Assembly: GCA_013400975.1 (NCBI GenBank)
Contig: WBMZ01003045.1
Location: 1 to 64,000 of the forward strand
Direction of reading: 5' to 3'
DNA from: Atrichornis clamosus
Lineage: Eukaryota; Chordata; Aves; Passeriformes; Menuridae
Length of the DNA stretch: 64,000 bases
Position 1 is the first letter of the stretch; each line of letters starts with the position of its first letter. The notes under the pieces were generated by a model. It was not told the DNA's origin. It ran no database searches and saw only the letters and a program-made list of their open reading frames with translations. Positions 1 to 13,700 of this stretch are shown here, in pieces. The translations under genes and the position numbers were made by a program.

Positions 1-1757
1 ATGTCCACCTTGGGAGCTTTGATATCAGGTGGTGCAATTAATGAGATGTCCTTGCTTTCATTTGATTTTTTACTGAATTCACTCTTTTTTATTTCCACAT
101 CAGTTTTTGGAATCAGTTTTTCTCTGTCTGTTTCTTCAACAGCAATTTCCCTTGAAGCAGGTTTTACAGGGATTTTTTTCCCGCTTGGTATCTGGAATTT
201 TGGTTTTTGTTTCACGTTGTTTTCATTTATATTTCCTTTGGATATCCGTATTTCAATTTCAGCACTTGGAATCTTAATTTCTCCTGGTGATCCACATATC
301 TCCACCTCTGTTTTTTCTGTCAGTGGGACTTTTCCATCCCTTTCATTTATCTGTGTTTCAATATGCCCTGTTTCTTCCTTGGTAGTTGACCATGTAAATG
401 TTGGGAATTTTAACTTTGGCAGTCTGAATTTACTTTCTTTTCCCTCTATATCTTTTTCTCCTGTCTTCATTCCAATCTCTATGTTTAAGGTTTTGTCACT
501 TGTTGTCATGCCATCTTCCTCTACATGTTCTTTTTTCACTGTATCTTCTGATTCATCTCTGCTTTCTTCTCTTGTTATTTTCATGTCATTTTTAGGTGTT
601 TTGGCCATTTTGAACGATGGCATTTGTATTTTTGAAGTAGATACTTGTAATTCTGTATCTGGTATGTGAGTTTTCATACTGAAATTCCTGCTGTCCTCTG
701 AAGTAGTGTCAGCTGTTTTTTCTGGAACTGAATGTGGAGCATCACTTCCCTGTTTGGTGGTGTCAATCTCTGTCTCTTTTCTTTCAGACACTGAAATTCC
801 AAAGTTTATGTTCTGAATGTTTAGTATTTGTGTGTCTTCTTCTGCTTGTTTTTCTCCTGTGTCCAGTGTGTCAGATGTCTGTAATTCTGCTTTAGCAGTG
901 CCTATTTCTAGGCCTTTCACCTGTACAGATCCTTTAGCTGTGTGACCTATCAAGTCTATGTTAATTCTGCCTTCTCCTTCTTTTTTATCTGCTGTTCCTT
1001 TCTGTTTCTTCTTTCGGGATTTTGATGAGGCTTGTGGTGTTTTTTTAGTTGGGCTTTCTTTCAGATCAGGTGTTTCTAAACTGGGCTTTGGTATCTCTGT
1101 TATGTCTGGTACTTCAGGTACACTAAATTTTGATGTTGCTTCCTTGTCTTTTTCTTTTTTAATGCTTAGTTCAACTTCAGGGCATTGTTTTACAAGAGAT
1201 GGAATGCCATTTTTCATATCTTTTAAGTCTTTTGTTAAAGTTCCATGTACCTCCCCTGTTTTCATTTCATAAGCAGCAGATGTGGTATATTCAATGGTTA
1301 GGATTTCGGGATTTTCCAGGCTAATATCATCTTTCTGTATTTTTTCTCTTTCAGAGATCAGTGTAGTTTTTATTTCTTTTTTTTGCTTCTCTTGTGGTTC
1401 TGGTCTGGACCTGTGCATTCTGAATCCAATGCTAGGGAACTTCAGTTTCCTTTGGCTTCCTTTTTTCTCTTTGGTATGGACTTCTTGTGGAAATTGAGAC
1501 TCTGTGTCTGTGCTTGTAGGGGAAATATCCTGTATGGCAGGCTCATATGCATCTGATGTACTATGAGATCTTCTGTGCCTCAGTATCTTTTTATTTTTGA
1601 TTGATTGAAATTTTGGCCATGATAATCTATCTTTTTTAGGTCTCTTACTTCTTCCTACCCTTTGGCTTACAATTAATGTTTCCCTGTCTTCTTCTGAAAT
1701 GGCTTTTCCTGAAACATGCAGTGTTTCTTCAGGAATGCTCTCACTGAGTTCTTTTTC
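1..1757 (-). CDS. AHNAK2: AHNAK2 coding exon 7, start of the giant terminal exon (partial)
   Basis: Starts after acceptor TTTGTCCTTTTAG at 1757 and stays open for 585 codons to the window edge; I checked that frame triplet by triplet and found no stop. It begins [27 protein letters not shown] is at about residues 242-253 and [11 protein letters not shown] at 262-272, then TSTDTES and KFPSIGFRM; all of these recall the human N-terminal body. A lysine/arginine cluster near residue 445 (KSRKKKQKG, about 1000-1030) is NLS-like. Towards the edge, short hydrophobic-proline units appear ([33 protein letters not shown]), typical of the approach to AHNAK-type repeats. The composition is rich in Lys, Glu, Thr and Ile. 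The 3' end and stop codon lie to the left of this window. Confidence 0.95.
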
Positions 1758-4700
1758 CTAAAAGGACAAACAATAGTCAGAAGATTAGAAGTAACCTAAA
1801 TATAGCTGCAAAAGAAAATAAAAAACATGCTATAAAATATGTAGAAAAATGTTCTTTTAATTAGTACTATGTGCTTGTTATATAAAAAAATTCCTGGATA
1901 TGATATATGATGTAAGGCAGAAATTACATAAACCAAACGGATTATAGAACTGTAATATATGAATTTCTGAAGATTTTCATTCTTTGCAAAACATTACAGT
2001 AAATAGAGGTTTCTATATGTATATATATGTCTGTACGAATATATATAATATATACTATTTACCCATATGTACATGAAGAAAAAATAATCTTTAAGGTGAT
2101 GGCAACCTATGAACAGATCATGTATATCAAAATATTGGTGGTTAAACACATATTTTAAAATAGCAAACCTTATGGATGAGCTTTGGAGAAAAATATTTAC
2201 TGATAGTTTATGTTTTTGAACATGTTGAATACAAGTATTACAGAGATTACCCAAGTCTGTTCTATCAGTGGACAATTAACAATTAAAAAATGCTGACTCA
2301 CTGAAGAATATTTGTATACCCTAAAACAAAATTGTGGATTGATATAAAATCTATATCTCACTTAGAGTATTTAAAAAGCTGAAAATATTGTGTGGGATTT
2401 TTTTTTTTTGTCATGAACATTCATTCTAGTAAGTCTAAACACAAGCCTAAATCTTAAGAAGACGCAAGTGTGTGTTTTCTGATCTATTTCCACACAGCAC
2501 ATTGCTACAGTATGTTATCCAAACTTTGTAAACTAATCAAGTATCTACCTGGCCCATTCTTTCCTTTTTGTGCTGGGCTGTAGAGGGTTCCAGGTCTTCT
2601 TGCACGGCAATTTTTCTTTTGAGGCTGAATTGGACTCTGTACGGTTCAGAATATTGGAGAATCTTGAGCGCGTCTTCATATTTGATATTATCGAAAAATA
2701 TTGTAGCACTCAGGAGCTGATCACCTGCAAGTGGAATCACACATCCTTTTAATCACTTTTTAACAGTTTTTCTGGGGTTTTTTTTCATTTCAGTTTTGTA
2801 TATACTACTTTCTATGTGTCTTTTTCACTGTTCTAGTGAAAATTAACTTTTTTATGGTATACAAAAAAATCACGTTTCATTATTGTTCAAGCAAGTTGTC
2901 TTTGAAATTATTAATATGGACAGGTTAAACTCACACATAACATTAGTTTGCAACCTACTATTTCTGATACCTAAAGAGATGGAAGAAAAGTCCCATATCT
3001 ATATGCACACACAGCTACATATCTCATTATTTAAAGATATAGAGTAAAATCAGAACTAAATAAAAACTCAGACTGTACCTTCTCTAAGACTAAATATTTT
3101 TGAAGCAGGAGATTCCTTAAGTACTTTTTTAATAAATATTCCTTCATCTCCTCCACCTTTCACACTAAAACCACTAGCACCAGCTTCCACTTCTGTTTTC
3201 AGGGTCACTTCCATTGTCTCCTAGAGAGAGAAAAAGATATTAATTTATCATTTTTATTCATTTGTATTAAAGTGTTATACATTGTTCTACAATAAAAAAT
3301 TTAGTCTCCTCAGGTGTATTTTCAACAGCTCAAGAAAGATTATCCAAAAAAGAGAATATACTTAGTGTGGATTTGATTCTGTTCTAAATTAGAATTAAGC
3401 AATGTGTTAGGGTTATGTTGGATCAGGGCCATAGGGAAAATAGCTTATAATTTTAAAATGTGAAACATATGGAATCTTTTAGGGCTGAAAGACTGTATTT
3501 TCTGTGAAGATATTAAGCACTCAAATTAAAGTCAATAGGCCAGAAAAGTCAGACTAAGAGCTAATGCTGTACTGCACTCAAATCAGAGAAGGCTAAAGAA
3601 AGAATGCTAAAAATAATTAAGGAAGGACCCAAAACAGGACAAAGAAGTGTTCATGCCTGAGCCACAACTTGGCCATTTGTGAAGTTCCTGGTCAAAACAA
3701 GTCTAAAGTGATTATTTGCCCATTTGTCATTCATTCTGTCCACCCATTCATGTCTGTGTGTTATAATAAACTTCACTATTTACAAGGTGCTAAAACTTTA
3801 CAGAGCTTAAACTACAGCGGGCTTTAAAACTGACCTGTGGATGACTCTGTTTTGATTTGTCAGTAGAATATTTTTTGTTTTCTTCTTGAAGCTGAAAAAT
3901 AATTTTCAATTATTTAATGTTCAGAAGTCATGCTGTTCTTAAGTACAACAAAAGTCAGTTAAAATTCCTGGTTTAAACTAAGAACTGAGGCTGACTTTGA
4001 TGGCAACACAGTAAAATTGGGATCTTCAAATGCAACGTACAACATGAACGATTTACCTGTTCTATTCCCAGTAGTAAATCAGATGCCAAGGCCTCCCTTC
4101 ATTGTACCAAAATTTGCACTAAATGTATGCCAGAGACCAAATGTCTTAAGACATTGGAAGCTTTTCTATGTCTTAACGTAGCACATTGTTCATGCTTTCA
4201 ATTTTGTAAACATACATATCTTTTACTTATTTGACTTCAGCATGAATTTCAAACTGTTGCCTACTTACCTTCACTAATTAAATCTCTAACTTTGAATAAC
4301 CAAGAGGTACAGTTAATTCTGAAACACTTGTTAGTTAGATTCAAGACAGCTATGTATTCTAACAGGAAAAACATCATGATTTGTTTACACTCTCTGCTTT
4401 GTGTCCTTTAAGGAATCAAGTCAAATCCATTTTCTTGCCAAGAAAAAGAACATGGCCAGCAAGTCCAGAACAAAATAAAACCATAAATGAACACAGGTGT
4501 GATTTTGGTGGGGACAGGAAGACAAATGGCTGCAGCAATATCCCATTCTATGATGTATGAGTCTCTGCAGTTGTAGGAGCTAAAGCCTCTTGAATCAACT
4601 TGATAAAGCCATGCCTGCATGAAAACTCAGTGTCTTGCCTTTGAATATTCTTCTTCTGTGGGACACTCATAAACTGGAGAGGATCCTTGTGGCCTTGGAC

Positions 4701-7700
4701 GAATGTCTTCTACTGCCACTTCATTAACCTGTGGAAGAGACATGAGCAGTGATAAAGGAACATCTGCCATTAAACATGACCCATTTTTGAGGAGAGTTTC
4801 TCTAGTTACCTGTAGTGTCCTTCTGAGTACAAACTATTTAATTAGTAATGCTGGATAAAAAAAACCCCAGTAACTCTTTTCTTAGGTCTAGAACAAATAC
4901 AATTCTCACGTTAAAGCACTCAAAACCACAAGGGAAGGAGTCCTCAGAAACAAAAATAATGGTATGCTGATTTTGGTTTTCTTTATGTATTGTATGCATA
5001 TACAGACTGAACAGACTGAAAACAGACAGATCAATTGGTAATAATAGAAAAAGTTTAAAAAAAAAATCCCTCCCCTGCTCTATTTACACACCTAAACTTT
5101 GCATCCGGTGGCTTCAAATTTTATTGCCCTCTATAAGCAAACAAACTATTGAAAAGTCCCAGCAGGAATTTCTGTTGACGAGCATTTGGCATGCTTCCCT
5201 CTGCAGTCAGACAATAGGAAACCTAAACAGTCTAAATCTTTAAAGAAAAGTTACGGGAGTTAACAGCCATGTAATAGCTTGCTAAGACTTGGTAGTAAAC
5301 TTATGCCGATGAACCACAGCAAAGAGCAGATGCCTTTCTACTGAAGCATCTTTCTGGGTTTTGAGCTGGCAGGACCGTCCCAAGCAGAAATACAACATTT
5401 TTAATGGGGAGGAAAATCACCAGCAAGACCTAGCTGTAAACAAAATATTTAAGATTCCATTTAGCCAAACTATCATCACAGAAAAACTCAACTCTGAAAT
5501 ACTCACAGAATCTTCATCCTCTGCATCTGCATCGGCATCAGCATCTCCTGGGGGCTCAGCCGGTCTCAGTTGTCGTCCAGAACCTGAAAGCAGCACACAG
5601 GTTGTTGGTGCCTGCAAGATCCACACACAGCAGTCAGCTTGCAGCTGAAACCCTCTGGAGCAGCACGGCAAGGGACGTGCACACGCCAGTGGAAAGGCCT
5701 GCTTTCATTTAGATTCCTAGCATCACAGAATGGTTTGGGTTGGAAGAGACCTTAAAGATCATCTAGTACCCCCTGCCAGACATGGGCAGGGATTATAATC
5801 TGGCTAACTTCTTGTTCTGCATTTTCTCTAATCTGGGTAACTTTCTCCTTCATAAAAGCCTTTACATTTCTGGATACGAATATTTCTGGTATCTTTGGAA
5901 AAAGAAACACAGCAACCATCTGCTGACCTTTGTCTCCTGCACCAGCCCCCACCTCCCAAAGGGACTGAGCATACCCCACAGTGAGGGCTTGGAGGGATTG
6001 AACACCAGAAAAAGAGGAGGAGAGGTGTACAAAGGGAAGCTGAAGTGTTTTTCCCTAAGTTTATTTTTTAAAATATCAGAATCAGTAATTAAGACTTTGT
6101 TAATTCACAAGAAATTAAATTGATTGGAATTCCCCACGCAGAAACTCTTCCTTGCTCCTGACTAACGTCTTAAGAACAGGAGAGTAAACATCATGAAGCT
6201 TTGATAGTTATAAAGACTCTGTTTTCTTAGTTTTTAAGAGTATTGAGGGCAGAGAGAGATGAGGTGAAGGAGACAGGTGGTCTGAAAGTGCAGTTCTCTT
6301 GAAATGGCTTAAATTGGGCACCAAAGAATGAAACCAGCATGAATTAGAACATGTTTTCAGAGATCCATGCTTAGCCAGTAGAGGACAGTGTAGCTGAACG
6401 ACACATTCCTTGATGCACCAGCTATTCTAACACATGCACAAGTTCTTGTCCCAGTAACTATGTCTCTTTCCTGTCTCCATGCCCTGTTTTTGCCAAGCCA
6501 TCAGACTGTCTAGCTCCCTCACACTCAGTTCTGCAACTGCCATTACTATACATAGTTTTGGCTCTCCTAAACAGATTCTCTGGCTTAAAAATATGCTCAA
6601 ACACTAGAGAAAACAATTACCAGAAGAACTGTGCAACTCATTGTCTACTTTAAATGGAGAATCCTTGGACTGGAACACAACATTTCTGGATGTGGGTATT
6701 ACATGCTGTGTGTGCAGGCAAGATGGCACAACTATAACGTGTGTGCAATTGCTCTTACGTATTGCCAAGCTCTTGTTAAAACAAAGTGGCAGTGATTTTG
6801 CTAGTCACTCTTCAGAGTTTTCTGATCTCCTACATTTACGTTCTCCTTGACTTTTTTGAAGATGAAATTATTTAGTTTTGAAAGAGTTATGCAAAGTTTT
6901 GAAAGAGTTTTGCCCAGTTATGCCAAAGTGATTGATCACTTTGTTAAGATGAATGGAAATAGTGTGCTTCCAGTGGGAATATCCCGTAACAGTCTGTGGG
7001 TCAAGCTTCCAGACTTGATAGAATAGAAGGCAATCCTCATTAGCCATATGTACACCATCACAATCAGCTCTTCTGCAGTATTCCAGCTCCAGGGAACGAG
7101 GATCAACTCAGAACACATCAGGGCTGCCAGAGCATGCCTCCTTTAGCCTTCACTGGACTAGTCCTGACACCTACGATGGATAGACAATTCTAGAAAATGG
7201 TCTTAATGCGGATTCTAACTCAGATTAAAGACCTCCTTGAAATCTGGCTTGATTTTTTTTTCCAAAAGCTCTAGCATTTGCAATCTTCAGAAGCTCAAGA
7301 AAAGTGGAAAATTAGCATAATCATGTTTAAAAATTTAGGCGTGGATTTATGAACCTGATTTTAGGCACTTCTGCTTGAAAATTCTGGAATACATTCATGA
7401 AGCACTTCACCACATGTATTTTAATAAGCATCATATGAGGAGAAGAGCTGAAGGACTGAGGCTTGATTGTTTAATTTGCTTAGTGCTTCTGAAGATTCAG
7501 GTGCCAACAATGAATTTTATGGCTGTTACTAAAATTCCAAGAAATAGTAAGGACTTAGTCTTGTGGCATTGCCATATTTTTCACTTGGGAGAATCCCACC
7601 CACCAGCCCTGCAGTCCAGTAGAATGACTTAACAGAAAATTGCTTGGATTGTTGCAGTGTTTGCTCTTCAGTGCAGCACTTCAATGTTAACTGCAGCATC

Positions 7701-10700
7701 GATCCCTGGTGGCTGCCAAAAATTTTGCTACTGGAAAAGAAACAGGAAAGAATTATCTGTGAGACTTCTTAGGCTGGTTCACAGCTGTTTCTCTTGCTTT
7801 ACTCTGGTGTAACTTCAGTGACACTTTAGTTGTCTAGAACTGGAGCAATGCAAGTACAGTACCTCTCCTGAACTGTGATAGTAGCACCCTTTCCTACAAA
7901 AATCGAGCAACAGATTACTGTCCCCAGGTCTAAGAGAGATGTGGGTGAGACTGCACGGAGGGGCATCAGATACACGAATGATCCTCCCTCCCAAAGCTTC
8001 ACACTGAGGCCTTTCTACCCACCCAGATTTTCCCAAACTCTGCCTAGGCTGCCCCTCTACGATAGTTGATCCATGTATAAAAGACTTGTGCCCTTAATTC
8101 CTACTGGAGACTAAAATTTGCTTTTGATTATTTCCTGATTCAGAACACTTTCAAGACAAATCTATAAAAGAGGGGAGCTACAGTAAGTTTTCAGCAAAGC
8201 CTTCTTTCTGAGTAGGAAAGCCTGTGCCAATAAACTATGATTTATATGCATGTCATTCTCATGCCCCAAATAGTAGCAATGCCAACATTTTATAGATTTT
8301 AACTTTTTTTATGAACCCTGGACAATCAATGCTTTGTTCAAAATGTTTTCATAAACAAGATGGAATTTACATCAGTGACTATTTCTAATAGCACTGGACT
8401 GACTTCAGAACAAGGGAATTTTTTGAAAGTAAGCAGTAGGAGTTATATAGGCTGGATCATTTTCATATCATATGACTGAAACGTGTATTTGCTTTCTGAA
8501 ATGAAGTTTTAAAAAAATTATTTTATCTCTATCCTAGCAAACCAGATGGACTGTTTGGATAAAACAACCAGAAAAAAATAAAAACAGGTTGTTTTCTTGT
8601 ATTCACATTCAATGGGTAACAGTCTCCAAAATCACACTGGAGACAATATAGTGAATTTCAAGTATGACAGTTTTATTGAATTCAAATCAATTGTGCTTTA
8701 ATGAGTATTGTATAAAGAGAAACCTTACTTTGACTGGAACACTGGCATATAAAATTACTGTAATCTGTAATAATACTGTAATAATTTAAAATAAAATAAA
8801 ACTGCGAATAAGAATACCAGAGATATTAATAAAAGAAACAATAATGCCCTTTGCTAATCATCTTACCTTCTTTGCTTACAAACTATATCCCTTTCTCTGC
8901 AATTCTCAGATTTGGGCTTTCAGCTTTTTAAGAATTTATACTGAAGTTATATTTGCATATGGATAGTGAATTTAAGTAATCTGATCTTATCTTTAAGCAT
9001 ATTACTTTTCCTTGCATCAACTTCAACTTTACTTCAACAAATAGTTTCTCTTAACAGACAGAAACCTGATCGATGCTCAATATCTGTCATGGGTGGAAAG
9101 TTTTATGCTTTGCTCACTCACTTACTGTTATTTAAGGTCACAACCTGTGCCTTTTTTTTACTACGATTGTGACATTTGCTAGTTACCATTTCTAAGCTGT
9201 GACAAGAAACCAACAGTTCTTTTTGTGCAGTGTTGTAGAAATTAATAGCTCCGAGTCCATAGCCAGTTAGAAGACCTGTGCCTTGACATGTGGGAAAGGC
9301 TGGGACATCTTTAGATCAGGTCTTTTCTGAGAGTGCGAAGCACACTCTGGGCGCATAATCTCATTTGTACTATTAATAAGGAGAAGGAGGAAAGAATAAT
9401 TGCAAGACAAACAACAACAGTAATAATTTAACGCCACTGTCACTGTTGGCACTGTGTTTGACCCACTAAAGAATTCATACATGTAGGTCAGCAGTTTTCA
9501 CAGTGCTCCCTCATGCGCTTATGCCTTGTAAACAAAGATGTGCATGGCTGCTGTCATGGACAGCTTCAGCTGGCTCCAGTATCAGCCCTCTCTTCCCGCA
9601 ACCATCAGTCCCTGTGCCTGCAGGTCAGTCTGTCCCTCTGCCCTCAGGGAGCCTGTCATGGGTCTGTTGTTCCTCATGCATGAATGGCTAGTGACTGCTA
9701 ATGTATTGCTCCAGAACGTCTTCTGTTTTCAAAACCACATCCCTCTCTCAAGGTGGATGGTGTGCCCGATTTTTCTCCCCACAGCTTGTTCTCCCTCTCT
9801 TGCAGGTATCACAATTACTGGGATTCCTCCTCCTCCCTCAGAGCTCTCACAGCCGCCTGAGCAGTGCTGCTGTGAAGTCCTGCAGCCCCTTCTGATTCAC
9901 TTCTTATATTTGAAATAGGGAATACTTAGAATAGTTAGAATATTTTAAATCGTGGGCCGCAGCCCAGGAAAGCACTTGATAACAGGAACACTATGCACAT
10001 GCCTGACATTCATCTTGGCCTCTCAAGAGCACTTTTTCACATAGGTAAGTTCACCTGACTTCCAAGCAAGCAATGCTGGAGGAAAATGATCCTGGCAAGC
10101 ATCAGCTGCCAATAAAAGGATCTGAAAGTGTCTGCAAATAAACCTTGTTATGCATGTACTGTGCTCCTGAAGGAAGCTGCCGTGAGGTTTAAACCACAGT
10201 GTATGGCACAGGCTCTTGCACAGCCTGTGCTGGCTTGACCATGAGCTCCAGCACGCTCATGGCATTCCCAGTAAGCAGCTCCAACGATGCTGGGGAAAAC
10301 CAGCAGCAAAAAATCAAGAGGTTCATCTTCTACAGAGATTTCCTAGTGCATTCCAGAGACCTGGATTCATTCCGTTGTCCTGCAAGATCCCACGGACTGA
10401 GTTACAACAACTGTTGGGCAGGGCTCTGCGGCACGGCCGGAGCGCAGCGGGAATGCTGTGGCTGTCACTCTATCTGGGCAGGATATGTGGCCATGGGGAG
10501 ATGCGGGCACTGTGTCACGGAGAAGGCTGCCTCTCCCGGCCCTCCATCGCAGGAATGTCATGTTACTTCACTTGAACCGCTGTCAGCAGACAGCGGGGGC
10601 ACCAGCAGCTCCACCTCGAAGAACCAGCTCGTCAGCTCTGAGCTGAACGGCTGCCACAGTGGAAAAAGCAGCCGTTCTGCCTCAGAAAAGGTGTTAAAAG

Positions 10701-13700
10701 TCAGGATCAGCACGACCCCTTTAGTGTTTCCCCTCTGCCCCGTGCTGGGAGCGGGACCCTCCCCACCAAGCCCTGAAATTTCTGTGGGATGAAGACAAAG
10801 GACTACTCTGTGGAATGAAGATAAAGATTTTGCTGCTGAAGGAGTTTAACAGGCCTTATTATCAGCGGGATGCTATCAGAACCAGCTGGGCCGGTGTTTA
10901 AACTACACTCCTGCCTTTGTTTTGCACTGGTTTGGCAATGCCCCTTGGCTGCACTCTGTCCCTGGGCTGCATACTTGTGCTGTGATGGATGTAGCTCAGA
11001 CCTGGGAGCCGAAAGCAGGGCCTTGTAGCACAGTCGTGCTAAAGGAGCAGCTACTCCCAAATAACCAACGTGTGTGAATAGTTTCCTTCCATTCACGGCA
11101 TGAACAAGATGTTTTGATTCATTGCCTTGGTATGTTAAGCTGTCCTTGTCGGCTGTTACAGTACTTCATTAAAAGCCTTCAAATCATTTCATCTCAAAAT
11201 CTTCTGAAAACAGAATATATACATGTTACAGTCATGAGTCTCTTTGCCCAGCCAGAAGACTGTCCATGAAGTTAACACCTACCTTTATCAAAAGGAACGG
11301 TATTCTGCACTGCAATATACGCTAAATTACAGAAATGTCTTGGGAATGAACATCCCTTACAGACCATACTGAACTCTGTAGGATTTTATAGAGCATTTTC
11401 TACAGGTTGACTAATATCAGGAAAGACGTGGAAGAGCACTGGCAACTAAGAACAGATATAAACACTACCATAAAAAGAGAAACTAACAGCCCCCAGATGA
11501 AAAAAATAGTGAAAGGCTTCCCATGAGTGTGTGTTTATTGATAAGCTCTGCCCACAGATTTAAAAGTATTAAAAGCATTCCTGCTCACACTTCACAATAG
11601 GAGCAAAACTTTTAGAAGACTGATGAGAAAGGAGCTCTTGATTCTTATAGTAGCCCACCTTTCTTCTGATGGTAAAGATACTTAACAGAATCCACAGAAC
11701 AGTTCAGAGCATGAGAATAAATCACTCTGGTGGGGCTCTGCACAGACTTTCCCAGCTTGAGTCATATTTTAACATGAAAAGCACAGGGTATCCTTTTTTT
11801 TTTTTCCAATTGTCAAAGTGAAATTTCCCAGATCCTGGGTTAATGACTTTCATCTAGCTATCATCATTTATTGGTTACTTGGCTATATAGGAAACGTAGT
11901 TTGGCCAGATCCACATAACCCTTCTGCTAGTAGAATAAAATATTTCCTAAAGTATTTCATTAGTCTGATATTTCACCTCTTACTAAAACAGAATAATGTT
12001 TTCTACAAGAGGGTTTGAAAATAAGCTCTTAACCAAAGTTTATTGGGAGAACATGAATAGAGTGATGTCCAAAAGAGACAAAAAAAGCAGGCAGCAGCTG
12101 TTGATACCTGAATTTGTCACTCCTGGTCCATCCCTCCTCTTCCTAGCTAAAACACAGCTACAAGTGGCAGAATTAATAAGGCAACTGGAAAAATGTTCAT
12201 GGCACACAGCAGACCACCACAGGTTTGGTGCTGTTTCCCCTATGCCATGGTTCTGTCTCAGAAGCACAAGTTTTCTATCATCTCTAGGTTTAGTCTGATT
12301 TCCTGGAGGGTAGGTGCAGCTTCCTGCCCTGTGTCCCTGTGTTGCTTGTCTTAGGCAGGAATTTTCCTCTCTCTCAGGTTTTACATGACAGAATGGGTTT
12401 CCAGCCTGTGTTTTACATCCTGCGTGAATTCCTACAGTGTTCTTTTGCACAATTATTGTCATAAAGATTAAGACCCTCTCTGATAATTATCAATTATTAT
12501 TTTTCCAGGATTGCAGGGCCTCTCTTCTCACAAAGTTGGTGAGAGAAGGGAATCACTTTTTAGCCATTGTTGCTATGTATGCCCTAACTCCTGGACTTAA
12601 CCAAAATTGCTTACCAGCCTTTTGGATAGGGTGTGAGTTAGCAATTCATAGCCAAATAAAGCAGTAAAGATTGGTCTAATCCACTCTCATCCTCAAGAGT
12701 TTTCTCTCCTGGGACTCTCAACAGTTTTATGTCTTGGATACACTGGTTTTACTTGTAATTGAGTCTCTACCATGCTGTAAATAGTTGCATGGATACCCAA
12801 CTAAAATTTCCCAGGGTGTCACTGCCCATCTGGATGACTGAGTTTTAAGAAGGATTTCAGGGACATGTTGCAAATGAAGAGCTCTCATTTGCTCACCAGC
12901 TTCAGAAACCCTAGTGGGAACTACTCTGCAGCTATTTGGTTATTCAATATATTGATTAGGCATGCTGCAGTTTTCTTCCCTCCGAAAGAAATCCCTTCAC
13001 CTATGCAACAAACGAGACTTGGGAAGTGAATGCACAGCACATGTGCCTTCCCCTCAGAGCAAGAAGGTGATTCCTGCTGTCCTCCCTGTTAGACAGCTGT
13101 GAACTCAGCTCTTACCATGACTTGCCCAGAAGCAGAGACAGGTGGGTGCCTATTGCAGGTAAGGCCCATAATGCTCACAACAAATTAACTTTGCCACATT
13201 CCTCTCCTCGCTGATTCACCCTTCCAAGAATTCAGGCTCCTACCAGAGCAGATTGCCTGTCCACTGCCAAAGCACAGCCCTGCTCAGATTTATAAATGAA
13301 TCAAATGAATACATTTATGGAAAATGATCACTCTGCCTGAGTGGGCTTGATTGGCAGCCCTGGAGACTCAATTTCTCTGGCCACAGAGTCAGTACTTCTT
13401 AACAAGCAGTGGCCATAACCCCAAGCTGTCTCTTAAGGTAGCCCAGTACTGACACATTAAAGAAAGAAGCTAATTCTTGGTGGTTTTGGTAAAAAGCACG
13501 TTGTTCCCTAAGAACAGGTCTTAAGGTAAGAATAAGAACAGAGGATCTACTAACTATGCAAAAAGCCCAAAGCAACTGATGCAGACTTTGTATAAATGGC
13601 ACTTACCACTTCAAATGAGAAACAGGCTTTTTAGCCCAAACTGCTAAAAAATGCTCTTCGAAACCACAGCTTAAAAAATATCCTCAGCAGAATCAACGCT

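Noticed and set aside
1..1497. Plus-strand open frames at 1-669, 958-1272 and 1282-1497
   Set aside because: They are antisense to AHNAK2 exon 7, whose A-rich Lys/Glu codons give T-rich, stop-poor antisense frames (Phe/Ser-rich peptides). There is no independent support.
5752..5979. 75-codon minus-strand frame next to exon 2
   Set aside because: It lies in intron 1 and partly in the CR1 fragment, with no AHNAK2 similarity.
10199..10792. 197-codon plus-strand frame
   Set aside because: It lies over a GC/CpG-rich patch with several overlapping frames and has no recognisable homology.
12040..12462. 140-codon minus-strand frame in intron 1
   Set aside because: No domain, no flanking exon signals, and it overlaps an unrelated plus-strand frame of similar length.
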